Below, piece after piece: positions 1-5,494 of a stretch of DNA of 8,399 nt (positions are counted from its first letter, which is position 1; each line of letters begins with the position of its first letter). The notes beneath the pieces were generated by a model. The model was not told the DNA's origin and ran no database searches. It worked only from the letters and a program-made list of their open reading frames with translations. The translations under genes and the position numbers were made by a program. The stretch is taken from NCBI GenBank assembly GCA_030430515.1, contig JAUIKX010000152.1, positions 1 to 8,399 of the forward strand. Reading direction: 5' to 3'. This stretch comes from Gammaproteobacteria bacterium (lineage in GTDB: Bacteria; Pseudomonadota; Gammaproteobacteria; Pseudomonadales; Azotimanducaceae).

Positions 1-106
1 GACGACGCCGGGCTTCGCGGCGCGGTTCATGGTGCCCCGGCTGTCCGGTTTCCGGCATGGCGACCTTGTCCGACTGCGGGTGTCAGAGGGGGCGCCGGAC
101 ACCGAC
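1..106. other. Unassigned sequence beyond the CheA break
   Basis: This GC-rich stretch lies where the rest of the cheA P5 domain should be. I read the minus strand in all three frames and found nothing resembling the expected CheW-like continuation. The cheA frame meets a TGA at 83-85. On the plus strand an open frame runs through from the window edge, but it has no recognisable motif and continues antisense to cheA. It may be a genuine rearrangement junction, or an assembly or contig-end artefact. No function is assigned. Confidence 0.4.
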
Positions 107-1573
107 TTTGCCCGCAACGATGCTGATGCAGCTCTGGTCCAGTTGCACCGATTCCACAATAGACGTCAGTGGCAGCACATAGGTCTGGTTGCCCACACGC
201 ACCAATTGCCCATCCATGATCGCCAGGGTAAGCGGCAAACGGATGGTGAAGGTCGAGCCGGCGCCCAGCTCTGAATCGATCTCTACGTTACCGCCGAGGT
301 CCTGAATGTTGCGGCGCACCACATCCATGCCCACGCCGCGGCCGGAAACGTCGCTGACCTGCTCCGCGGTTGAAAAGCCCGGGTGGAAGAGGAGTTCATA
401 AATCTCCTGCTTCGAAAGGTCGGCACCGTCCGCGATGACACCCTTCTCGACGGCTTTTGCATAGATCACATCCGGGTCGATGCCTTTTCCGTCATCCTCG
501 ATCTTGATGATGATGTTACCGCTCTCGTGGTAGGCGTTGAGCTGCACCACACCTTCCTCCGGTTTACCGCTCTCTCGACGCTTCTCCGGCATTTCGATGC
601 CATGATCGATGGCGTTGCGCACCAGATGCACGAGCGGATCGCCCATGCTCTCGAGCACGGTCTTGTCCAGCTCGGTCTGCTCACCGTGCACCTGCAGCGC
701 CACCTGCTTACCCAGCTTTCGGGTCAGATCGTGCACCATGCGCGGCAGTCGGTTGAACACGGTGGAGATCGGTACCATGCGGATCTGCATGACATTTTCC
801 TGCAGCTCGCGCGTGTAGCGCTGAAGCTGCGACAGGCCTTCCTGCAGGTTTTCGGCCATGTCGATGGGCAGCTTACCGCCTTCTTCATTGAGCATGGACT
901 GCGTAATGACAAGCTCCCCCACCAGATTGATCAGCAGGTCGATCTTGTCGATGCCTACACGGATCGAGGAGCTGCCCGACGCTTTGGCGGTCGTCTTCTT
1001 CGGTTCTGGCTCCACAATCTTGTTTTCCGCCGACTGCTTAACCGGTGGTTCTTCAACCGCAGCGGTGGATGGTGTTTCAGACGATTCGGGTAGAGGTGCG
1101 TCCTCCACCGAAGCCTGAACTTGTGGCGGTGCTGCATCAGGCTCTTCCTGCTCGCTGAGCGGAGCCTGTTGCTCTTCGCTCGTCCCGGCCGCAAGTTCGG
1201 CTTCCAGCTCCGCTTTGATCGCCGCAGTCGCTGAAGCATCCGGCTCTTCGCCCTGCTTTGCGCACTCCAGCAGGTTGCGCACGCTGTCGGTTGCCTTGAG
1301 CAGCAGGTCGATGAGGGGAGGATGAGGCTGGCGATTGCCCTCCCGCACCTCGTCCATCAGCGTTTCCATCACGTGCGTCACTTCGGCGATGGCCATGAAG
1401 CCGAAAGTCGCCGAGCCGCCTTTGATGGAATGCGCCGCTCTGAAAATCGTATTGATGCGTTCCGGATCTTCGCTGTCCGATAGCATTTCGAGCAGCTCGG
1501 ACTCCATGTTTTCGATCAGCTCCTCTGCTTCCTCGAAGAAGACGTCATGAAATTCCGAAAGATCGTCGCTCAT
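83..1573 (-). CDS. cheA: Chemotaxis sensor histidine kinase CheA, C-terminally truncated, no recognisable P2 domain
   Basis: Cytoplasmic histidine kinase that couples chemoreceptor arrays to the response regulators CheY and CheB. Residues 1-105 are the P1 Hpt domain, with the phospho-acceptor His48 in RAAHSIKGG. Residues 106-200 are an acidic, Pro/Ala/Glu-rich linker where many CheA proteins have the P2 CheY-docking domain; no P2 fold is apparent. Residues 202-265 are the P3 dimerisation helices (RVGIDKIDLLINLVGELV). Residues 266-448 are the P4 ATPase with N box (LVRNAIDHG, Asn320/His324), G1 (DDGKGID, 360-366), F box (HPGFST) and G2 (GRGVGMDVV, 411-419). P5, the CheW-like receptor-coupling domain, begins at about 450 but ends at 496; the family would normally have roughly 100 more residues. 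The ATG is preceded by a weak GGGTGAG ribosome site. The gene is transcribed away from the divergent SDR, so it may head its unit. Family assignment is very secure; whether the truncation is biological is uncertain. Confidence 0.93.
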   Translation of the reverse strand: MSDDLSEFHDVFFEEAEELIENMESELLEMLSDSEDPERINTIFRAAHSIKGGSATFGFMAIAEVTHVMETLMDEVREGNRQPHPPLIDLLLKATDSVRNLLECAKQGEEPDASATAAIKAELEAELAAGTSEEQQAPLSEQEEPDAAPPQVQASVEDAPLPESSETPSTAAVEEPPVKQSAENKIVEPEPKKTTAKASGSSSIRVGIDKIDLLINLVGELVITQSMLNEEGGKLPIDMAENLQEGLSQLQRYTRELQENVMQIRMVPISTVFNRLPRMVHDLTRKLGKQVALQVHGEQTELDKTVLESMGDPLVHLVRNAIDHGIEMPEKRRESGKPEEGVVQLNAYHESGNIIIKIEDDGKGIDPDVIYAKAVEKGVIADGADLSKQEIYELLFHPGFSTAEQVSDVSGRGVGMDVVRRNIQDLGGNVEIDSELGAGSTFTIRLPLTLAIMDGQLVRVGNQTYVLPLTSIVESVQLDQSCISIVAGKVGVRRPL

Positions 1574-1633
1574 TTACTCACCCACAATGCCCCGGACCCG
1601 CCGGGTTCATCCGAATTCAGCTTGCTTCTGTTG

Positions 1634-1645
1634 GCCAACGTTGGC
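1634..1645. promoter_or_regulatory. Perfect 12-bp palindrome between cheA and the SDR gene, possible operator
   Basis: GCCAACGTTGGC is its own reverse complement. It lies near the middle of the 156-bp region between two divergent genes, where a dimeric regulator could affect both. GTTGGC also occurs as a direct repeat at 1630-1635 and 1640-1645. I could not identify a convincing promoter for either gene next to it, so the operator role is inference. Confidence 0.3.
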
Positions 1646-1667
1646 TTAACGTCAGCATAGTCAAGAT

Positions 1668-1688
1668 CTGGAGTCCTGCTCGCTCCAG
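1668..1688. promoter_or_regulatory. 6-bp inverted repeat upstream of the SDR gene
   Basis: CTGGAG (1668-1673) and CTCCAG (1683-1688) are inverted around a 9-nt spacer. They lie about 40 bp before the SDR start, so the element could be an operator half-site pair or a small leader hairpin. The short stem makes chance occurrence possible. Confidence 0.2.
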
Positions 1689-1729
1689 TGAGTACACTTG
1701 GGTGAATTCCGCGCTCGGAGAGAAAACCG

Positions 1730-2494
1730 GTGATACTCGATCAGTTCAGATTGGATGGTGAAGTGGCCGTGGTGACAGGTGCCGGACGGGGTATCGGCGA
1801 AGGCATCGCGCTGGCGTTTGCCGAAGCTGGCGCCGCTGTGGTGGTGGCGGCACGGCGGACCGCAGAGATCGAGCAGGTAGCGGAGAAGATCAGAGCAGCC
1901 GGAGGTGAGTCGCTTGCCGTGACCACCGACGTCACCGATCTCGAGAACCTGGAAGCCCTCGCAGAGCAGACGGTCAGCACCTTCGGCAAGCTCACAACCT
2001 GGGTCAACAACGCCGGCGGCTCACCGATGCGCATGCCGAGCAGCGAACTGCCCAGAGAAGAATGGCATCGCACCATCGCGCTGAACCTCACGGCGGTGTA
2101 TGAAGGCTCGCTGGTCGCCCGCGCTCATATGGATGAAGGCAACATCATCAACATCACTTCCGGAGCCGGCACCGGTCCCGTGCCGGGCAGCGCACACTAC
2201 GGTGCCGCAAAGGCGGGCGTGAACTCTCTGACCTGGTCGCTGGCGGCGGAGTTCGCGCCGAAAGTCCGCGTCAACGCCGTCGCACCGGGCGCGATACCCA
2301 CCGAGGTGATGCTGAAAGCCATCGGCAAAACTGAAGACCAGCTGGATGAGGTGCTGGACGCCTGGCAGGTGCCGCTGGGTCGCCTGGGCACACCAGAGGA
2401 TATCGCCGCCGCCTGCGTCTACCTCGCCTCTCCAGCGGCAAGCTGGGTAAGCGGCGAGATCATCCGCGTGGGCGGAGGCGCAAAGGCTCGTTAG
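1730..2494 (+). CDS. Short-chain dehydrogenase/reductase (classical SDR)
   Basis: Soluble NAD(P)-dependent oxidoreductase of 254 residues, the usual size for classical SDRs. A Rossmann fold opens with the cofactor loop TGAGRGIG (16-23), followed by the NNAGG structural motif (93-97). The catalytic set appears complete: Asn119, Ser144, Tyr157 and Lys161 (YGAAK), with VAPG at 184-187 and the C-terminal VSGEIIRVGGG. Arg42-Arg43 at the end of the second strand suggest NADP(H) preference (inference). Substrate cannot be read from the sequence; relatives are annotated as 3-oxoacyl-ACP reductases or hydroxysteroid dehydrogenases. The GTG start has GGAG nine bases upstream (1717-1720), and the following residues fit the SDR N-terminus. 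It converges on the phosphotransferase gene, and the two stop codons share TTAG at 2491-2494. An acyl- or alcohol-metabolism role would suit that neighbour. Confidence 0.92.
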   Translation: MILDQFRLDGEVAVVTGAGRGIGEGIALAFAEAGAAVVVAARRTAEIEQVAEKIRAAGGESLAVTTDVTDLENLEALAEQTVSTFGKLTTWVNNAGGSPMRMPSSELPREEWHRTIALNLTAVYEGSLVARAHMDEGNIINITSGAGTGPVPGSAHYGAAKAGVNSLTWSLAAEFAPKVRVNAVAPGAIPTEVMLKAIGKTEDQLDEVLDAWQVPLGRLGTPEDIAAACVYLASPAASWVSGEIIRVGGGAKAR

Positions 2495-3549
2495 TCCAGA
2501 CGCGATACCGCCTGGCTGGCAAGTTCGAGCGACTTGGTGATGCGCTCGCGCATCTCATCCAGATCGACGTCGTCAGAGCTTTTCTTACCTTCCATGTAGC
2601 GGGCATACACGCCATGCACGATGCAGGCGGTCTTCCACCGGTTGAAACCCACGTAGTAGTCGAGCAACGACAGATCGCGACCGGTACGCTCCGCGTAACG
2701 TTCCGCCAGCTCCATGCGGCCCGGGAAGCCTTTCGGCGCGGTTGCCGCTTCCGGCAGGGGCGGCTCGGCATCGCTGGGATCAGGCCAGGGGTTGAGCGCA
2801 TAGGCCAGATCCGCCAGAGGATCGCCAAGGGTGGAGATCTCCCAGTCGACGACCGCGGCAATGGTGCAATCCGGTCCGACAAGACAGTTGTGCAGCCCGT
2901 AATCGCCGTGCACGACGCGGATGGGCCCCTGATCCGGCAGATGCTCTAGGAAGTATTTCTGCAGCTCGTGAGCTCTCGGGTCGTCGAGCTCAGCACCTTC
3001 AATGGACGCATTCCATGAGCGGTACCAGGTTTTGAGTTGTCGGCCGACGTAGCTGTCGCGCTTACCCAGCTCGCCCAGGCCCACCTCATCCGGGTCGACG
3101 CTGTGGAGATCCGCCAGAACGTCGATAAACGAAAATGCCATTTTGCGGCGTTCGTTTTCAGGCACGTATTTTTCAGTGTCTTCCGAGTTGTAGAGGGGAT
3201 GGCCGTCGATATGGCCCATGACGTAGAACCACGCACCGGTCACGTCCGGGCTTTCACAGAAGCCGTAGGCAGCCGGAACGGGTACCGGGGTCTGCCCCAA
3301 CGCAGAAATGAGCGCCCACTCGCGGCTCATGTCGTGCGCTTTCGGCAACAGCTGGCCTTGTGGTGGTCTCCGGATGACGGCTAGGCGGCCCTGCTGATCG
3401 CGCAACTGGTAGGTCAGATTGGAATGGCCACCCGGCAGCCGCGTCCACTGGAACGGCGGCTCGAGGCCGTCCACATGTTCGCGCACCCACGCTTCCACCG
3501 CACCGACGTCATATCCTTCAGGCCCCAGACTCTCATCGTGACTGCTCAA
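2491..3549 (-). CDS. ACAD10/11-like phosphotransferase (APH/choline-kinase fold)
   Basis: Stand-alone kinase of 352 residues resembling the N-terminal kinase part of ACAD10/ACAD11-type proteins. Visible features are a glycine loop, PGGHSN (39-44); strand residues VIRRPP (58-63), where Arg60/61 sit near the usual ATP-binding Lys; Glu77 in SREWAL; the catalytic loop HGDYGLHN (214-221) with Asp216 and Asn221; and the metal-binding VVDWE (Asp235). The eukaryotic ACAD10/11 kinases act on 4-hydroxy acyl substrates; the same substrate here is only inference. Distant aminoglycoside kinases share the fold, but the overall pattern does not suggest drug resistance. The frame is open far upstream (to 3822), but that part overlaps the lipoprotein gene. 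The TTG at 3549, with AGAGGAG five bases before it, is the best start. Only 11 bases separate it from the lipoprotein stop, implying an operon. Confidence 0.88.
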   Translation of the reverse strand: MSSHDESLGPEGYDVGAVEAWVREHVDGLEPPFQWTRLPGGHSNLTYQLRDQQGRLAVIRRPPQGQLLPKAHDMSREWALISALGQTPVPVPAAYGFCESPDVTGAWFYVMGHIDGHPLYNSEDTEKYVPENERRKMAFSFIDVLADLHSVDPDEVGLGELGKRDSYVGRQLKTWYRSWNASIEGAELDDPRAHELQKYFLEHLPDQGPIRVVHGDYGLHNCLVGPDCTIAAVVDWEISTLGDPLADLAYALNPWPDPSDAEPPLPEAATAPKGFPGRMELAERYAERTGRDLSLLDYYVGFNRWKTACIVHGVYARYMEGKKSSDDVDLDEMRERITKSLELASQAVSRLD

Positions 3550-3554
3550 AATTT

Positions 3555-3561
3555 CTCCTCT
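3555..3561 (-). promoter_or_regulatory. Ribosome-binding site deciding the phosphotransferase TTG start
   Basis: On the minus strand AGAGGAG lies five bases before TTG at 3549 and overlaps the first base of the lipoprotein TAA stop (3561-3563). No in-frame ATG is nearby. The overlap suggests translational coupling with the upstream gene. Confidence 0.65.
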
Positions 3562-4040
3562 TACTCCGCAGGTCTGCGATCCAGACGGTACACCAGTGCC
3601 CCCTGGAGCATGTCGCTTTCCGTATCTATATCGTATTTCTTCACGTAGCGATCGTGCACTCTGAGCCGCTCCTCCTGATCGGCAACCGGTACCGCCGAGA
3701 GCTCGTAAAGCTCCTGATCGATACGTACCCGTACATCCTGATCGTCTTCCAGCATGGCCGTCCACCGCGTGCCTTCGTGGCCCGTTGCAATGTACAGGTC
3801 CCGGTCGATACCAACGGCCCATACGTTGACGGAATAAGGATCGGACTGCGGACGGAACTCGACCTGAACCACATCAGGCACATTGACCCAGAGTTCAGGT
3901 GGACGAGCGTCCCGGCCGGTCAATTTGCCGCCGGGAAGCATCACTTTCGGCTCACCGCATCCCGCGAGAAACAGGACCATGAGGCCACAGCAGATATTCC
4001 TGCCGGTAGTTCGCGAATTCGTCAGACGGTTCGGGCGCAA
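3561..4040 (-). CDS. Predicted lipoprotein, possible FMN/F420 split-barrel-like domain
   Basis: Predicted envelope lipoprotein of 159 residues. The signal sequence has a basic start (RPNR), a hydrophobic stretch at about 16-26, and the lipobox Leu25-Ala26-Gly27-Cys28. Residue +2 is Gly rather than Asp, which by the Enterobacteria rule predicts outer-membrane sorting. The mature part contains LPGGKLTG, a strand-rich segment PYSVNVWAVGIDRDLYIATG, and VRVRIDQELYELSAV followed by a KKYDID motif. That arrangement recalls split-barrel nitroreductase/pyridoxamine-oxidase-like proteins, but the match is from memory and no cofactor motif is certain. TTG at 4040 has GGAG five bases upstream and gives a well-formed signal peptide. 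The in-frame TTG at 4106 adds residues unlike an n-region, and the ATG at Met21 would leave almost no signal. It lies between the cupin and phosphotransferase genes in the same direction. Confidence 0.75.
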   Translation of the reverse strand: MRPNRLTNSRTTGRNICCGLMVLFLAGCGEPKVMLPGGKLTGRDARPPELWVNVPDVVQVEFRPQSDPYSVNVWAVGIDRDLYIATGHEGTRWTAMLEDDQDVRVRIDQELYELSAVPVADQEERLRVHDRYVKKYDIDTESDMLQGALVYRLDRRPAE

Positions 4041-4092
4041 GGTGGCTCCGGTGCTGCGTTGTTCAGACAATTCCAAAGTACACCATTGGAGC

Positions 4093-4118
4093 GAGTGGCA
4101 ATGCAACGCCAGCCACTC
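4093..4118. promoter_or_regulatory. 7-bp hairpin upstream of the lipoprotein gene
   Basis: GAGTGGC (4093-4099) and GCCACTC (4112-4118) are perfect inverted repeats around a 12-nt loop. The structure falls in the 115-nt gap between the cupin and lipoprotein genes, in their transcribed direction. No T-run follows on either strand, so it is not a typical terminator. An RNA-processing or stability role is possible. Confidence 0.25.
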
Positions 4119-4132
4119 CAGCCATTTTGAGC

Positions 4133-4153
4133 GGTGTCTCTGAAACTGACACC
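4133..4153. promoter_or_regulatory. 6-bp hairpin just after the cupin stop codon
   Basis: GGTGTC (4133-4138) and GACACC (4148-4153) flank a 9-nt loop immediately downstream of the cupin TAG (4156-4158). It lacks a U-tract on the minus strand, so read-through to the lipoprotein gene is expected. It could be a weak or Rho-assisted terminator or an intercistronic hairpin. Confidence 0.25.
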
Positions 4154-4155
4154 TT

Positions 4156-4596
4156 CTAATCCGGACGCAACCAGTCCTCGTTGTGCACGAACTCCTCGTC
4201 GCTCTCCCAGAACCCCCACTCTTTGCTCTTGGTGCCGGTCAGCACGATGGTCCAACTCGGCGCGCTCTGAATCTCTACGCGATGCCGGAACTGCGGGGAG
4301 CGGTAGTGCAGGCGCCAGGGCTTGACCAGGCGGTATTTCTCCTCGCCTTCCGCCGTGTAGTATTCGCCGTAGGTCGAGAACGGCAGGGTGACAAACCACC
4401 ACGGGTGATCGTGCGGCGCCCTGTCTTTGTCGCTCGTGAAGAAACGATGCACCCGCAGCGAAAAGCCGAACCACAGTATCCAGCGTTCCAGATAGGGTTC
4501 GCCGTCGTTACGAACCAAGTCGTGGGTGATGCCAAAGGGCAGTCGGCCGAGTCGAATGAGCATTCCGGTGCGGTGGCAGGTTGAGGCGGCGCGCAT
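4156..4596 (-). CDS. Small cupin-fold protein
   Basis: Small soluble protein of 146 residues with the look of a single-domain cupin. HDHPW (62-66) gives the HxH metal pair, Glu78 could be a further ligand, and FRHRVE (103-108, His105) resembles cupin motif 2. Trp and Phe are abundant around the barrel (WILWFGFSLRVHRFF, WWFVTLPF, KEWGFWE). The metal and the reaction cannot be told; cupins include dioxygenases, isomerases and non-catalytic proteins. The ATG at 4596 follows AGCAGGG at a five-base spacing. The in-frame ATG at 4563 is an alternative with no ribosome site, and it would remove 11 residues that do not look conserved. It is first in the minus-strand cluster and divergent from the exporter gene at 4673. 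Confidence 0.75.
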   Translation of the reverse strand: MRAASTCHRTGMLIRLGRLPFGITHDLVRNDGEPYLERWILWFGFSLRVHRFFTSDKDRAPHDHPWWFVTLPFSTYGEYYTAEGEEKYRLVKPWRLHYRSPQFRHRVEIQSAPSWTIVLTGTKSKEWGFWESDEEFVHNEDWLRPD

Positions 4597-4672
4597 TATT
4601 GCCCTGCTTCTGAGGGAAAGCAAAGGATTGGGAGTGCCCGCGAGTGGGAGAAATCAGAAAACGGGGGAGTCG

Positions 4673-5287
4673 GTGATCCACTGGGACGCGATTGCGTCAG
4701 CCGGCATCGCGCTGCTTCTTGGCGCTGTCAGCCCGGGACCCAGCCTTGCTGTCGTGATAAGAGCGAGCTTGACTGGTGGCCGTACGCAGGGCGTCGCCTG
4801 CGCGATCGGTCACGGAGCCGGCTTCGGGCTGTATGCTGTCGCCGTGGTTTTCGGCCTGGGAATCACCATGGCGCAAGCGCCCACCTTGTTCCGGTCACTG
4901 CAATGGTGCGGCGTGTTGCTCCTCATTTACCTGGCATGGAAAACACTTGCGAGCAAGCCGGCCGAAGCGGAAAGCACCACAAATCATTCCAGCGCCGGTT
5001 TCGCGGAAGGCTTTCTGACCGCTTTTCTCAATCCGAAAATCGCCTTGTTCTTCCTCGCCGTTTTCTCGGCGGTGCTGGTACCGGACATGCCGACCGGAAC
5101 GCAGGTGCAGATCGCCTGCCTGGGATGGATGATCGACACAAGCTGGTACACCGCCGTGGCTTGGATCGCCTCGGGCACAACCACCCGTGAGCTCCTCAAC
5201 AGGCACCGAAAGGCCATCGACGTCGCAATGACCGTCGTCCTGCTCGGACTTGCGGCCGTCACCACGGTCCGGCTGGTCTGCGCTTGA
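4673..5287 (+). CDS. LysE/RhtB-family amino-acid exporter
   Basis: Inner-membrane exporter of 204 residues, typical of the LysE/RhtB family, which export amino acids and related small molecules. The N-terminal family signature SPGPS (20-24) ends the first hydrophobic helix. GHGAGFGLYAVAVVFGLG, GVLLLIYLAWK and the FLNPKIALFFLAVFSAV segment (118-134, with NPK at 120-122) are further membrane segments, and two more hydrophobic stretches fill the C-terminal third. The substrate cannot be read from the sequence. The frame is open further upstream (to 4526), but that part overlaps the cupin gene and lacks family similarity. GTG at 4673 preceded by GGGGGAG gives the expected N-terminus, though the spacing is short at three bases; GTG at 4634 is a less likely alternative. 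It is transcribed alone, followed by a pyrimidine-rich tract and a separate small transcription unit. Confidence 0.9.
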   Translation: MIHWDAIASAGIALLLGAVSPGPSLAVVIRASLTGGRTQGVACAIGHGAGFGLYAVAVVFGLGITMAQAPTLFRSLQWCGVLLLIYLAWKTLASKPAEAESTTNHSSAGFAEGFLTAFLNPKIALFFLAVFSAVLVPDMPTGTQVQIACLGWMIDTSWYTAVAWIASGTTTRELLNRHRKAIDVAMTVVLLGLAAVTTVRLVCA

Positions 5288-5295
5288 ACGCGTAA

Positions 5296-5325
5296 CCCCT
5301 CCTGCCTCTTCCTGTTCCTTCCTGC
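5296..5325 (+). other. Pyrimidine-rich tract downstream of the exporter gene
   Basis: The plus strand is almost all C and T, with imperfect repeats of TTCCTG/TCCTGC. It includes CCTCCT at 5298-5303, exactly complementary to the AGGAGG ribosome site at 5389-5394. An imperfect GC-rich hairpin with one bulged A follows at 5323-5341 but has no T-run. It may help end exporter transcription by a Rho-type route, but that is inference. Confidence 0.4.
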
Positions 5326-5336
5326 AAAGCGGGCGC

Positions 5337-5364
5337 TTGCAAGTCCGGTTCCGTGCGCCATAAT
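5337..5364 (+). promoter_or_regulatory. Sigma70-type promoter of the small RNA / mini-ORF
   Basis: TTGCAA (5337-5342) and CATAAT (5359-5364) are separated by 16 bases and match the -35 and -10 consensus at 4/6 and 5/6. A start at about 5370-5372 would give a leader of about 30 bases before the mini-ORF. It is one of the best promoter matches I saw in the window. Confidence 0.6.
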
Positions 5365-5387
5365 CAGAGGTGTGTCGGGCAACAAGC

Positions 5388-5399
5388 AAGGAGGTGATC
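5388..5399 (+). promoter_or_regulatory. Exceptionally long Shine-Dalgarno sequence
   Basis: AAGGAGGTGATC is complementary over 12 consecutive bases to the conserved 16S rRNA 3' end (GATCACCTCCTT). It ends one base before the ATG at 5401, with the AGGAGG core six bases from that start. Normal genes in this window show only 4-7 matching bases. Confidence 0.75.
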
Positions 5400-5400
5400 A

Positions 5401-5436
5401 ATGTCTAATGCGAATTTCGAGGGGCGTACGTCCTAG
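5401..5436 (+). CDS. 11-codon mini-ORF inside the candidate small RNA
   Basis: The predicted peptide is MSNANFEGRTS, ending in TAG. It is too small for a domain and has no hydrophobic segment, signal sequence or runs of one amino acid that would mark a classical attenuation leader. Support comes from the near-perfect ribosome-binding site, an ATG at ideal spacing, its own promoter and a terminator 30 bases downstream. The stop codon is predicted to be the loop of a hairpin. The peptide may be functional, or its translation may serve to load or trap ribosomes; the sequence does not decide. Confidence 0.5.
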   Translation: MSNANFEGRTS

Positions 5437-5465
5437 GGATCGTGTAAACGCCCTGCGAAACGCAG

Positions 5466-5494
5466 ATAAGGGTCGGCCCAGCCGACCCTTATTT
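5466..5494 (+). terminator. Strong intrinsic terminator of the small RNA
   Basis: ATAAGGGTCGG (5466-5476) pairs perfectly with CCGACCCTTAT (5482-5492), and C5477-G5481 can extend this to 12 bp with a 3-nt loop. It is followed by TTTCTCC, a modest U-tract. The symmetrical stem could also stop the convergent HDOD transcript, although the T-run on that strand is poorer. Confidence 0.75.

Noticed and set aside
383..1093. 236-codon plus-strand open frame inside cheA
   Set aside because: It is antisense to well-conserved CheA domains, has no recognisable motif, and is explained by GC-rich codon usage.
2491..3549. Aminoglycoside phosphotransferase (resistance gene)
   Set aside because: It shares the APH fold and catalytic motif, but the GGHSN loop, VIRRPP segment and overall layout match the ACAD10/11-like metabolic kinases.
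3550..3822. N-terminal extension of the phosphotransferase frame
   Set aside because: It overlaps the lipoprotein coding region, shows no family similarity, and a good ribosome site marks TTG at 3549.
4526..4672. N-terminal extension of the exporter frame
   Set aside because: It overlaps the cupin gene and is hydrophilic; LysE-family proteins begin close to the first membrane helix, fitting GTG at 4673.
5323..5341. Intrinsic terminator for the exporter gene
   Set aside because: The stem has a bulged A and a tiny loop, and no T-run follows; it also overlaps the -35 of the next promoter. A possible weak stop only.
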